Shown: one piece after another, positions 15,608 through 23,404 of the stretch
Position numbering within the stretch: position 1 is the first letter of the stretch
Layout: the number at the start of each line of letters is the position of its first letter
NCBI RefSeq assembly: GCF_000297435.1
Contig: NZ_CAIP01000099.1
Location: forward strand, 1-24,028
DNA length: 24,028 bases
Direction of reading: 5' to 3'
From: Microcystis sp. T1-4
GTDB lineage: Bacteria > Cyanobacteriota > Cyanobacteriia > Cyanobacteriales > Microcystaceae
Notes under the pieces: generated by a model
Told to the model about the DNA's origin: nothing
The model's input: the letters and a program-made list of their open reading frames with translations, nothing else
Database searches by the model: none
Position numbers and translations under genes: made by a program

Positions 15608-18600
15608 CTACAGTTGCGAGAACAGTTTTCGAGCATCGGCGATGATTTTATCACCCCAGAGATTTTTTTGCAGGGTTTCAACCTGAGCAAATTCAGGGTC
15701 GATTTTAAGCGCACTTTTCGCGAGTTTGATCGCTTTCCCCGTATCGCCTTGACGGTAGAGAGTAACAGCGAGAGCCAGTTGATTTTCGGCAGATTGGGGG
15801 TTAATTTCGAGACTTTTTTGAAATTGGCTACTAGCCAAGTTTAGATCGCCTTGTTCGTAATGAATTAAGCCAATATTGGTAATCGCAATTAGATTTTTTT
15901 CGTCCAGTTCAAGAAGTTTTTGATAGTCTTGTAATGCCTCGCTATAGCGTTTCTCTCTTTTGTAAATGTCTCCCCGGAAACTATAAGAGTCCTTGCGATT
16001 GGGATCGAGAGCGATCGCCCGATTAAAATCCGCTAGAGCTAAATCCCATTTTTGAGTTTGATAGTAAAGGATTCCTCGCGTAGAGTAAAATGAAGCATTG
16101 TCCGGCTTAAGCTCGATCGCCTTATTAAAATCCGCTAGAGCTAAATCCCATTCTTGCCATTCTAGGTACTTGGATCCGCGGACGAAGTAGGCACCGGGAA
16201 ATTGCTTGATCTCGATAACTTTCGTGATATCTGCAATCGCTAAATCCCATTTCTTTTGTTGCTCATAAATAATATAACGTTGTAAATAAGCCGACCAGTA
16301 TTTCGGATCGAGTTCGATCGCCCGACTGTAATCAGCTAAGGCGATATCCGATTTTTGCTGTTGTCGGTAAATTTCCCCACGGTTGTAATACAGTTCTGCA
16401 TCGTTACTATTAAGCTTGATCGCCTTGTTATAATCGGCGAGGGCGAGATCGAATTGATTTTGATCGCGATAAATATCTCCCCGATAGCGATAGGCTAACT
16501 CGAAATAAGGATTAATTCGGATCGCTTGGCTTAAATCGGTGAGGGCCAGATCCCATTCTTTTCGATCCCAGTATAGAATTGCTCTAGCTCCGTAAGCGAA
16601 TTCGGGGTATGGCGAGAGTTCGATCGCCTTGTTAAAATCAGCGAGGGCGAGCTCCCACTTTTGTTGTTGAAAATAAACATTTCCTCGATTGACATAACTA
16701 CTAAAATAACCGAGTTCGATCGCCTTGTTAAAATCGGCGAGAGCGAGATCCCACTTTTTCTGGTTAATGTAAAGATTTCCCCGCAACTGGTAACCGTTGC
16801 CGGAATTCGGATCGAGTTCGAGCGCTTTATTAAAATCCGCTAGGGCTAGGTCCCATTCTTGCCGCTCCGTATAGAATCGCCCGCGAGTCTCGTAACCCAG
16901 GCCGGAATTCGGATCGAGTTCGATTCCTTTCTGATAATCCGCCAGAGCTAAATCCCATTTTTGCCATTTTTCGTAAGCGAAACCGCGCATTGAATAGGCG
17001 ACAACGGAATAAGGATTAATTTCGATCTCTTTTGTGAGATCGGCGATCGCTAACTCCTCTTCACTTTGAAAAATATAAAAAATACCTCTCATTCCATAAG
17101 ATTTAGGATCATTAGGATCGATGGTAATTGCTTTGTTAAAATCCGCTAGAGCTAAATCCCATTGTTTTCGATCCGTGTAAAAACTTCCCCGGCTTATGTA
17201 GGCTGCCGCGAAATTAGCATCGATCTCGATGGCTCGGTTATAATCAGCCAGGGCTAAATCCCATTCTTTCCGCTCTTCGTACACATCGGCGCGAGCTATA
17301 TAAGCCCTAGAGTTATTCGGATTCAACGTCAGAGCTTGATTATAATCGGCTAAAGCGAGATCCCATTTTTTTATGTCCTTGTATGTATTCCCGCGATTGC
17401 TATACCAACTGGAGCGAGGAGCGATTTCTATGGCGCGGTTAATCGCTGCTAAGGCTCGATCGTACCGTTTTACGTTTTGTAGTGCCGACGATAGACTATT
17501 GTAATAGTTGGGATTCTGGGGAGAGATTTTGATCGCTTGTTCAAAACTATCGATCGCTTTTTCGGATTGATTCATCTGCTCATAAAATACACCCTGATAA
17601 TTTAAAATTTCCCCATGAAATTCCGAACCTTTCTCGCGAGCGGGTAGAGTAGCGAGGACTTGATCGAGGGCTTCGAGTGCTTCTCGAGCTTTGTATTTGC
17701 GCCCGTAAACCCTTGCCTTACCGTACCAAGCTAAATAGGTATATTCGGGATTGTTTAATTGTATCGCCCGATCGAAGGCTTGCAGGGCCCGCTCGTCTTT
17801 TTTCAAGCGCCAGAGTTGATTTCCCCGCTCGATCCAGATGTCTGCGGAGGCGTTGGTTTCCGGTACTTCTACACTGACAAGAGTGCGATCAATCTCCTGC
17901 TGTTGTTGTGCTGTTAACTGGGGTTGAGCGGTAACGAAAGAAGATAATTTAACTCGAAATCTTTCCTGTAAACCGATAAAACTATTAATGGGAATCCCTA
18001 AGCTAAAACCTAGCTGAATTTTACCCTTAACCCCCTCGGAGCGCCCGTGAATACCGATCACCTGTCCTGCAGCGTTTAAGACTGGACCGCCGCTCATACC
18101 GCCGAAGGTAATACTGGTATAGACCATATCGTAACCGCCGCTCAGGGAACTAACCCTGATCGATGCCCCACTTTGGGTAATCGTAAAATCACTCTGTCGC
18201 GTGGCGAGAAGTCCTTCCTCCTGACTTTTCACCGCACCGCCGCTAAAGAGCCATCCCGCTCGTTTATCGCCGATTTTGGGAAATCCCGCTACAAAAACGG
18301 GACTCTCCCGATTGGGGCTATAGTTGGCGATTTCTGCGACCGGATAATTCTCGTTACTCTCGAAGGTAAAAATGGCCAGATCGACCCCTTCCTGTCGAAT
18401 AATGGTTTTTCGGTCGAGGGGAAGGGTTTTGCCGTCGCTGGTGGTGAGGGTATAGGTGTAATCGGCACAGGTTTTCTCCTCGGAGATTTTCTCACAGAGG
18501 ACATGATCCGCAGTCAGGACAGTGTAGGTTTTTCCTTCGCGGGCGATAATTACGCCACTTCCATTGGCTTTACTGCTACTATCGATCCGGACGGTGAAAC

Positions 18601-19423
18601 CCTTCGCTTTTGTTTCTAATTGGGCGATATAGCCAGTATAGGTGGGGTTTTCGATGCCCGGTGAGCTTTTCGGTAAGGGTAATTGGTACGCGGTGAGGAT
18701 TTCGGGCCGGATGTAGGTTAATAGGGTATTGATGGAAATGCCCCAGTTAACCGCTCTCATCTGTTGGATTTCCGCGTCTGTGGGTTTTGTACCGTCCTCG
18801 TAGATGTAGTTAGAGAGAATCGGATGGGCCGATCGCCCGTTAATGCCGATTAACTCATCCTCGAAAAAGATACCACCGCCACTCATTCCCTGCACGATAT
18901 CGCCACTATAACCGACGCTGTAGCCCTCCCGGAGGGGTCGATCGCTTGTTTGTTCAATTTTCCCGTTATCGGTGGTGTACTGCCCCGTTTCTGCGGAATA
19001 ACCGGTTACAGTGATATCTAGTTCCGCATCCGGGGAAATGGCGCGAATTTTAGCGATCGGATAATCCCTGGTATCGCTAAACTCCACGAGGGCCAGATCC
19101 TTATCTTTTAAAAGGGAATTCGGCGCGATCGAGGCTGTGCGGGTTTGGCCGTCGTGGGTTTGGATCTGTAGGGTGGTCGCGCCGCGGGTAACGTGAGCGT
19201 TGGTCAAAACGAGGTATATACTGCCTTTTTTCCCGATAATGATTCCCGATCCCCGATTTGTCTCGCTAGTAATCTTAACGGTGACTTGACGGATCGATCG
19301 CTCGATCTGCGCGTTTGGGCTGTCTTCCGCCACGATCGCCGGAGCAGAGAAAGGGGATAGCGCTTTAACCGGTACGACGGGCAGAAGTAGGAGGCTTAGG
19401 AGTAGGGGAAAGGGTTTCAACAT
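15608..19423 (-). CDS. Exported double trypsin-like protease with C-terminal TPR array
   Basis: A 1271-residue multidomain protein. A signal peptide (1-21, ending VKA) is followed by two S1-family trypsin-like domains. Domain 1 spans about 40-245 with triad His77 (TNAHV), Asp109 (KDLAL) and Ser181 (GMSGGG). Domain 2 spans about 268-490 with His307 (ADHV), Asp348 (VDLAI) and Ser444 (GMSGGP). Both triads look intact. From about residue 527 roughly 21 TPR units follow. Many share the consensus WDLALADFNKAIELDPN, with exact WDLALAD at least eight times, indicating homogenised repeats. It is likely a periplasmic or surface protease whose TPRs capture substrates or partners. It is last in a minus-strand cluster, 39 bases after the COP23 gene, and its ATG lacks a clear Shine-Dalgarno sequence. 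There is no PDZ domain. Confidence 0.9.
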   Translation of the reverse strand: MLKPFPLLLSLLLLPVVPVKALSPFSAPAIVAEDSPNAQIERSIRQVTVKITSETNRGSGIIIGKKGSIYLVLTNAHVTRGATTLQIQTHDGQTRTASIAPNSLLKDKDLALVEFSDTRDYPIAKIRAISPDAELDITVTGYSAETGQYTTDNGKIEQTSDRPLREGYSVGYSGDIVQGMSGGGIFFEDELIGINGRSAHPILSNYIYEDGTKPTDAEIQQMRAVNWGISINTLLTYIRPEILTAYQLPLPKSSPGIENPTYTGYIAQLETKAKGFTVRIDSSSKANGSGVIIAREGKTYTVLTADHVLCEKISEEKTCADYTYTLTTSDGKTLPLDRKTIIRQEGVDLAIFTFESNENYPVAEIANYSPNRESPVFVAGFPKIGDKRAGWLFSGGAVKSQEEGLLATRQSDFTITQSGASIRVSSLSGGYDMVYTSITFGGMSGGPVLNAAGQVIGIHGRSEGVKGKIQLGFSLGIPINSFIGLQERFRVKLSSFVTAQPQLTAQQQQEIDRTLVSVEVPETNASADIWIERGNQLWRLKKDERALQAFDRAIQLNNPEYTYLAWYGKARVYGRKYKAREALEALDQVLATLPAREKGSEFHGEILNYQGVFYEQMNQSEKAIDSFEQAIKISPQNPNYYNSLSSALQNVKRYDRALAAINRAIEIAPRSSWYSNRGNTYKDIKKWDLALADYNQALTLNPNNSRAYIARADVYEERKEWDLALADYNRAIEIDANFAAAYISRGSFYTDRKQWDLALADFNKAITIDPNDPKSYGMRGIFYIFQSEEELAIADLTKEIEINPYSVVAYSMRGFAYEKWQKWDLALADYQKGIELDPNSGLGYETRGRFYTERQEWDLALADFNKALELDPNSGNGYQLRGNLYINQKKWDLALADFNKAIELGYFSSYVNRGNVYFQQQKWELALADFNKAIELSPYPEFAYGARAILYWDRKEWDLALTDLSQAIRINPYFELAYRYRGDIYRDQNQFDLALADYNKAIKLNSNDAELYYNRGEIYRQQQKSDIALADYSRAIELDPKYWSAYLQRYIIYEQQKKWDLAIADITKVIEIKQFPGAYFVRGSKYLEWQEWDLALADFNKAIELKPDNASFYSTRGILYYQTQKWDLALADFNRAIALDPNRKDSYSFRGDIYKREKRYSEALQDYQKLLELDEKNLIAITNIGLIHYEQGDLNLASSQFQKSLEINPQSAENQLALAVTLYRQGDTGKAIKLAKSALKIDPEFAQVETLQKNLWGDKIIADARKLFSQL

Positions 19424-19462
19424 GGTTATTATGGGGAAATTCGGGGTAAAACAGCGAAAATT

Positions 19463-20071
19463 CTAGCGGGTGGGAACGCAATTATTTTGCGGGCCAGCAG
19501 ATCTCGTACCACAGGGTGCGTCGCGATCGGCGAGTGGAGCTTTGGCGAAAAACTCCCTAATCGAGATATAGGTTTTATCTCCGGAATTCTGGAGGAGCAT
19601 ATCCGAGGTTTTCCCCTCTAGGATGTCCATGAGTTGTTGCAAGACTAAATCTGGATTGTCGTGGGGTTTAAGGGTAAAAAGTTGGCTATTACCATCGCAG
19701 GGATCGCCGGATCGTGAAACGCTGCAGATGATCGGGTATCCCTTCGCCCGGCCGGTGGTGAGATAGTTAAAACGCCCTTGATTATAGGCTTCCTGGAATT
19801 TTTTCGTGACTTCCTCGCAACGAACCGGGGAACGTTTGGAGAAATATTCCGATTTCCAGCCGATAATCCGCACATTGCCGCTCCTTTGGGGAATCCAAGC
19901 GAGGGTAGCGGGTATTTTTCCTCCCGATGCGCGATCGAACACCTCTTTACAGAAGAAGGTGACGCCATTCGGGGTGGTCGATTGGCTGAAACCGGGGGCG
20001 ATACCACCGAGGAGGACAGTGGCGAGGAGGCCGACGCAAGCGAGACGGTGGGAAATATATCTAGAGTTCAT
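19463..20071 (-). CDS. COP23-domain exported protein
   Basis: A 202-residue protein with a signal peptide (about 1-30, ending GFSQ). The mature part matches the COP23 family, named from a 23-kDa circadian-oscillating membrane protein of cyanobacteria. It shows TFFCKEVF, RCEEVTKKFQEAYNQG (84-99), LTTGRAKGYPIICSV (104-118) and LFTLKPHDNPDLVLQQLMDI (131-150). Six cysteines (41, 85, 116, 125, 187, 198) remain after cleavage and probably pair. The biochemical role of COP23 proteins is not known to me. The ATG follows GAGGAAC. The gene lies between two exported trypsin-like proteases with gaps of 39 and 59 bases, which suggests an operon and a shared extracytoplasmic pathway, for example as protease partner, inhibitor or substrate. 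Confidence 0.9.
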   Translation of the reverse strand: MNSRYISHRLACVGLLATVLLGGIAPGFSQSTTPNGVTFFCKEVFDRASGGKIPATLAWIPQRSGNVRIIGWKSEYFSKRSPVRCEEVTKKFQEAYNQGRFNYLTTGRAKGYPIICSVSRSGDPCDGNSQLFTLKPHDNPDLVLQQLMDILEGKTSDMLLQNSGDKTYISIREFFAKAPLADRDAPCGTRSAGPQNNCVPTR

Positions 20072-20130
20072 AGGGATAGTTCCTCAGAAAATAGGGATTA
20101 GAATCGTGATTAGGGTCAAAATGGGATTAT

Positions 20131-21231
20131 TTAAGGGTTAGCGGCGGCGTTGAGGGTGTAGCGACCCGATTCACCCCCTTCGCGAGAGGTAGCCACTAGG
20201 ATATAAACTCCATCGGCGGGTAATTCGGTTACAAGTCGAGCGTTAAAATCCCCGGGGGCGCGATCGACACGCTGGTCACTACGGGCGACCTGTGGGTATT
20301 TTGTCCCCTCGGAAGATTGGAGAACGCGATAGAGGACAAGATAGGGAGCGATCTCGTTGCTGTTCATATCCAGAACGATTTTCTGTCCGGCACGACCCTC
20401 GAACCCGTAATATTGCTCGTTTTGGTCTTTGGTCAAGTTGCCTTGAACGGTCTGACCGTTAAGAGGGAGGGCGAGCAACCGTATCCGCTCTTGCTGTCCT
20501 AATGTTGAGACGGTGGAGACATCGCCTGTTTTAACTGCGGTGAGGAAAGCTTGCAGGCGATCGAGGGAAACGGCGAAATTAATGCCGCTCTGGGTAAGGC
20601 CGATCGGGTTTCCCGCACCGTCGTAAACGTAACTCCCGATATCGCCTGCGACGTTAACCCCCACCACTTCCCCCCGTGAATTCAAAAGCGGCCCGCCGGA
20701 ATTGCCTTTGTTGATATTAGCGTTGTGTTGCACAATGCCTTTTTCGGGGTCGAGACGGCTGATAATGCCCTGGGTGAGGGTGTTTTGATAGTCCTCGTTT
20801 AAGGGTGTGCCGATGGCGAAAACGCTTTCGCCGACTTTGGCGGAGTTCGCACGGGCGAGGGGAAGATAGGGCAGGTTTTGGCGGTTATAAATCCGCAGGA
20901 CGGCTAAATCCACGCCATTTTTAGCGAAGCCGATCACGTCTGCCGAGGCCTGCTGTCCGTTGGAAAATTTCACCGTCACCACCCGCGGTCCGTCCGCAAC
21001 AACGTGGGCGTTGGTAATGATGATACCGTCGGGACTGACGAGAAAGCCGCTACCGTGGCCGCTGCCATTTTTGACGGTGACGACGGCGGGGCTGGCTTTC
21101 TGATAGACTCTAGAAGCGGTCTGCTCCTGCGCGAGGATGGGTGGAACGTTTTCCATCAGGAAGTTTCCTGGTTGAACGAGTAGGCCAGTGGTGGCCAGTA
21201 GCACCGATAGGGTGAAAGTAATTGGTTTCAT
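20131..21231 (-). CDS. Exported S1C trypsin-like serine protease with C-terminal PPC-like domain
   Basis: A 366-residue protein with a signal peptide (about 1-35). The Deg/HtrA-type protease core spans about 38-232 with triad His76 (TNAHVV), Asp108 (GVDLAV) and Ser178 (GNSGGP). Instead of the PDZ domain of HhoA/HtrA/HhoB, the C-terminus (about 255-366) resembles a bacterial pre-peptidase C-terminal (PPC) beta-sandwich. It includes YYGFEGRAGQKIVLDM and PADGVYILVATSREGGESGRYTL, which typically aids secretion or substrate binding. Its ATG follows AGAGGAG. The gene is second in the protease/COP23/TPR cluster, 143 bases after the small TPR gene and 59 bases before the COP23 gene. Confidence 0.92.
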   Translation of the reverse strand: MKPITFTLSVLLATTGLLVQPGNFLMENVPPILAQEQTASRVYQKASPAVVTVKNGSGHGSGFLVSPDGIIITNAHVVADGPRVVTVKFSNGQQASADVIGFAKNGVDLAVLRIYNRQNLPYLPLARANSAKVGESVFAIGTPLNEDYQNTLTQGIISRLDPEKGIVQHNANINKGNSGGPLLNSRGEVVGVNVAGDIGSYVYDGAGNPIGLTQSGINFAVSLDRLQAFLTAVKTGDVSTVSTLGQQERIRLLALPLNGQTVQGNLTKDQNEQYYGFEGRAGQKIVLDMNSNEIAPYLVLYRVLQSSEGTKYPQVARSDQRVDRAPGDFNARLVTELPADGVYILVATSREGGESGRYTLNAAANP

Positions 21232-21347
21232 CGGGTTGGCTCCTCTTTAGTCGAGGGATACTTGCAAGGATGTTATCGTTGGTTTTTTTCCAATTATGCG
21301 ATTAAGTTTTAAGTCTTCAGGTTGCTTTTTTCACAAAAGTTTAGAGG

Positions 21348-21367
21348 GGGAGAGCGATCGCTCTCCC
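21348..21367 (-). terminator. Perfect 20-bp palindrome with HIP1 core, terminator-like
   Basis: GGGAGAGCGATCGCTCTCCC is an uninterrupted palindrome centred on the HIP1 octamer GCGATCGC. It begins 7 bases past the stop of the small TPR gene. Read on the minus strand it is followed by a pyrimidine-rich stretch and later AACTTTT, so a hairpin could attenuate transcription into the protease gene. There is no U-run directly after the stem, so termination is not certain. Confidence 0.45.
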
Positions 21368-21374
21368 TTGCAAC

Positions 21375-21869
21375 TTACGCACCTATCTGCCGTAGTGCTT
21401 CTATGGCGCTGTTGTACATTTCTGTGTTTCCCTGCTGGCGAAATAATTCGGCGGCCGTTGTTAGATCGGCGATCGCATTTTGTCTCTGGTTAAATGCGAG
21501 ATGGACGTATCCGCGGAAATGGTAAGCGTAGGCAGCGCGGGGGTTTAGTCGGATCGCGGTGTTCAGGTCTTGAAACGCCGGCCGCCATTGTTCGCGAATC
21601 GTGTAAATCATGCCCCGACCGAGGTAAGCTTCGGTATAGTCTGGATCGAGTTCGATCGCTCTGGTGAATTGAGCGACGGCGAGATCATATTTTTCCTGTT
21701 GGATGTAGTTAATTCCCCGGTTAAAGTGGGCGATCGCTTCTTTGTAGTTCGTTTGAGCGATCAGGGTTTCGGCTGGTTGTCGGCTCTCTAGGGCGATGAC
21801 GGGGCGAACAGTGGCGAGGGTGGAGAGGCCGATTAGACTGACGGTGGTGAGAAGGGCAAAGGATTTCAT
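21375..21869 (-). CDS. Small exported TPR protein
   Basis: A 164-residue protein with a signal peptide (about 1-26, ending VIA). Three TPR units (about 42-75, 76-109 and 110-143) and a C-terminal helical cap ending EALRQIGA follow. The units carry the usual small-residue positions (AYLGRGMIYT, AYHFRGYVHL). A GAGGAA ribosome binding site precedes the ATG. It is first in the minus-strand cluster of exported proteins and may be an adaptor for the downstream proteases. The cap region is recognisably related to the truncated TPR copies at 22860 and 23756, which suggests that all derive from one expanded family. Confidence 0.85.
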   Translation of the reverse strand: MKSFALLTTVSLIGLSTLATVRPVIALESRQPAETLIAQTNYKEAIAHFNRGINYIQQEKYDLAVAQFTRAIELDPDYTEAYLGRGMIYTIREQWRPAFQDLNTAIRLNPRAAYAYHFRGYVHLAFNQRQNAIADLTTAAELFRQQGNTEMYNSAIEALRQIGA

Positions 21870-22144
21870 GGGTAGTTCCTCGGTGAGGGTGATTTGAGCT
21901 TCTACCTAATTCATCGGTTGCTTTTTTGGAAATATGCAGGATAGGGCGATCAATTTTTTTGGCGTTGTCAGATCAGAATAGGAAAGATGCCATGCAATCC
22001 TTGCTATCAAAGTAAGGAAACCCAACAATAGACCCAAGGAAACCCAAAAAAAAGATTCAGACAGATTTAGATTTTGGGTGTTGGGTTGCGCTTTTCCTGA
22101 GAATTAAGAGGTTTTCTTTAACATATTTATTCGCTCAACCCAAC
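21870..22144. other. Promoter-side region of the protease cluster and 3' flank of the toxin island
   Basis: This 275-base gap holds the leader of the exported-protein cluster on its left and copy 2 of the ~115-bp repeat on its right. I cannot define a promoter with confidence. Confidence 0.5.
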
Positions 22145-22146
22145 CT
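22031..22146. repeat. ~115-bp structured interspersed repeat, copy 2
   Basis: Same orientation as the copy at 15482, sharing GACCCAAGGAAACCCAA, AAGATTCAGACAGATTTAG, CGCTTTTCCT and the closing ATTTATTCGCTCAACCCAA. Its right edge touches the stop codon of hepT, so the repeat begins exactly at the gene end. The central arm is slightly decayed compared with copy 1. Confidence 0.88.
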
Positions 22147-22483
22147 AAGAAACTGATTCTAGATGCCTTAAAATCTGTTCTTTCAAATCATCCAAATAAT
22201 TTTCTACCACCTCCCAAACTGTATTAAGGTCAATTCCCCCTAAATAATCATGTACTAAAATATTCCTAAAACCAGAAATATTACGCCAGTCAACATTGGG
22301 AATATTTGCCTTTAATTCCTCCGAAAGCCTTTGAGTTGATTCTGCCAAAGTTTGTAAGCGTCTAATGATAGCATCGCTGATCATTGAATTAGCAAAAAAC
22401 TCCTGTTTTCCTCCTTGGGAATAGTCCTTAATTTTATCAATACAGTCTAAAATATATTCAAGATAAACTTGATCTTCATTCAT
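22145..22483 (-). CDS. hepT: HepT-type HEPN ribonuclease toxin
   Basis: A 112-residue all-helical HEPN protein (HepT-like, formerly DUF86). Residues 73-80, RNILVHDY, fit the R-x4-H-x-Y motif exactly. Arg73 and His78 form the RNase site. Tyr80 corresponds to the tyrosine that the MntA partner modifies with AMP to neutralise HepT in the Shewanella system. As a dimer it cleaves RNA and arrests growth when unmodified. Its ATG overlaps the mntA stop as ATGA, and its Shine-Dalgarno AAGGAGG lies inside the mntA 3' end, so translation is coupled. The gene looks intact. It ends at the edge of copy 2 of the ~115-bp repeat. Confidence 0.92.
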   Translation of the reverse strand: MNEDQVYLEYILDCIDKIKDYSQGGKQEFFANSMISDAIIRRLQTLAESTQRLSEELKANIPNVDWRNISGFRNILVHDYLGGIDLNTVWEVVENYLDDLKEQILRHLESVS

Positions 22484-22773
22484 AACTTAATTGCCTCCTT
22501 TAAGATTCGCTGTTTAATTAGATGATGAAGGCTTTTTTCAGTTACTACATCCACTTTACACCCTAAGAGAGCCTCTAAATCAACTAATAATCCACCGGGA
22601 AACCAAGGGGACGTTTTAGCTAAATCATAATCAATTAAAAAATCAATATCACTATTTTCGGTTTCCTCTCCTCTAGCAACGGAACCAAATACACGCACAT
22701 TAAAAGCACCATGTTTGGTGGCAATTTTTAGGATATCCTCTCGTTTGTCTTGTATGAGTTGTTTTAAGGTCAT
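22480..22773 (-). CDS. mntA: MntA-type minimal nucleotidyltransferase antitoxin
   Basis: A 97-residue minimal nucleotidyltransferase. The motif GS-x10-DxD is complete (Gly30, Ser31, Asp42, Asp44), and a further aspartate in KVDVV fits the third metal ligand. In HepT/MntA modules this enzyme transfers AMP to the HepT tyrosine, blocking the RNase. I chose the ATG at 22771-22773 because GGGAGG lies 11 bases upstream and the family starts there. A TTG at 22809 would add 12 poorly conserved residues. It overlaps hepT by four bases and is transcribed first, which is the usual order for the pair. Confidence 0.92.
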   Translation of the reverse strand: MTLKQLIQDKREDILKIATKHGAFNVRVFGSVARGEETENSDIDFLIDYDLAKTSPWFPGGLLVDLEALLGCKVDVVTEKSLHHLIKQRILKEAIKL

Positions 22774-22859
22774 AAAATAACATCCCTCCCGAAGGTTTTT
22801 AATGAACAATTAACAGACTAGACTAGAAAAAACTAAATACTGATAACTCACCCCCCCAC

Positions 22860-23039
22860 TTATTGCCCTAATTGCTGCAAAAATTGCATCACCTTTTCAT
22901 CAGTTGCCATATTATTCTGTTGGTGGAATAATATAGCTGCTTGTTATAGATCAATTTTTGCTTTTTCGGTTTGTTTTAATTTGGCATATAAAAGACAACG
23001 ACTACTGACTTTATGAACGGTGGCTAAATAAGTAATCAT
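22860..23039 (-). pseudogene. TPR gene 3' end, copy A, with nonsense codon
   Basis: The minus-strand frame beginning MITYLATVH encodes LLYAKLKQTEKAKIDL, then a TAA where copy B has CAA, and then resumes as QAAILFHQQNNMATDEKVM and ends LGQ-stop. It matches the copy at 23756-23917 at most positions and resembles the C-terminal cap of the small TPR protein at 21375. It is a broken gene tail with no intact product. It lies downstream of the Tse2-like pair. Confidence 0.8.
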
Positions 23040-23051
23040 TGATTTCTCATT

Positions 23052-23396
23052 TCAGGTTCGCATTAGATTATATTCTTCGCGGATTGATGAAGTTAGAGAT
23101 TCCAATAAGATTAATTTTTCCTCAATTGACAGGTTTTTTCCTTGTTTAATTAATGTTTGTAAAGGCATTTTTTTTAAATCAAATTCAGGCACAAGTAGAG
23201 CCAATTCTTGTGTTTGTTGATTTTGTAAGTCAGTAATTAATTCTTGTAAAAATAAAGAATCATTACTTAAGTCCGAAATTTCATCTTCATAGTTTTCGAG
23301 AGCTTCTATTTGTTGAATACGGTCACTATAATTTTTGAGAAGGGATTCGAGAGCTTCGATAATAAATTGGATGTCTTTAAATGATAGAGTTTTCAT
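23052..23396 (-). CDS. 114-residue helical protein, candidate antitoxin for the Tse2-like toxin
   Basis: I do not recognise a named family. The protein is predicted almost entirely helical. Residues 1-62 are acidic, with heptad-like Leu/Ile spacing suggesting a coiled coil. The C-terminal part reads LSIEEKLILLESLTSSIREEY (93-113 region), reminiscent of the helical LSxEEKLxLIESL segment seen in many small antitoxin-type proteins. It starts 8 bases after the toxin stop, and the toxin's TGA is part of its TGAGG ribosome binding site, so the two are translationally coupled. Tsi2, the immunity protein of Pseudomonas Tse2, is also a small acidic helical protein, so an antitoxin role is a reasonable inference but unproven. 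Confidence 0.6.
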   Translation of the reverse strand: MKTLSFKDIQFIIEALESLLKNYSDRIQQIEALENYEDEISDLSNDSLFLQELITDLQNQQTQELALLVPEFDLKKMPLQTLIKQGKNLSIEEKLILLESLTSSIREEYNLMRT

Positions 23397-23404
23397 AGTT
23401 TACC

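Noticed and set aside
15951..17460. Regular repeats of about 100 bases that could suggest a CRISPR or satellite array
   Set aside because: The period matches 34-codon TPR units in an open reading frame with codon-level variation, and there are no unique spacers between constant repeats.
18173..18619. Open plus-strand frame of about 148 codons inside the double-protease gene
   Set aside because: It lies wholly opposite a protease domain with an intact catalytic triad, has no family resemblance and arises from the G+C-richer composition.
19645..20141. Several overlapping frames of 107 to 120 codons on both strands around the COP23 gene
   Set aside because: The minus-strand frame encoding COP23 has a signal peptide and family motifs. 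The others show no motifs or ribosome binding sites.
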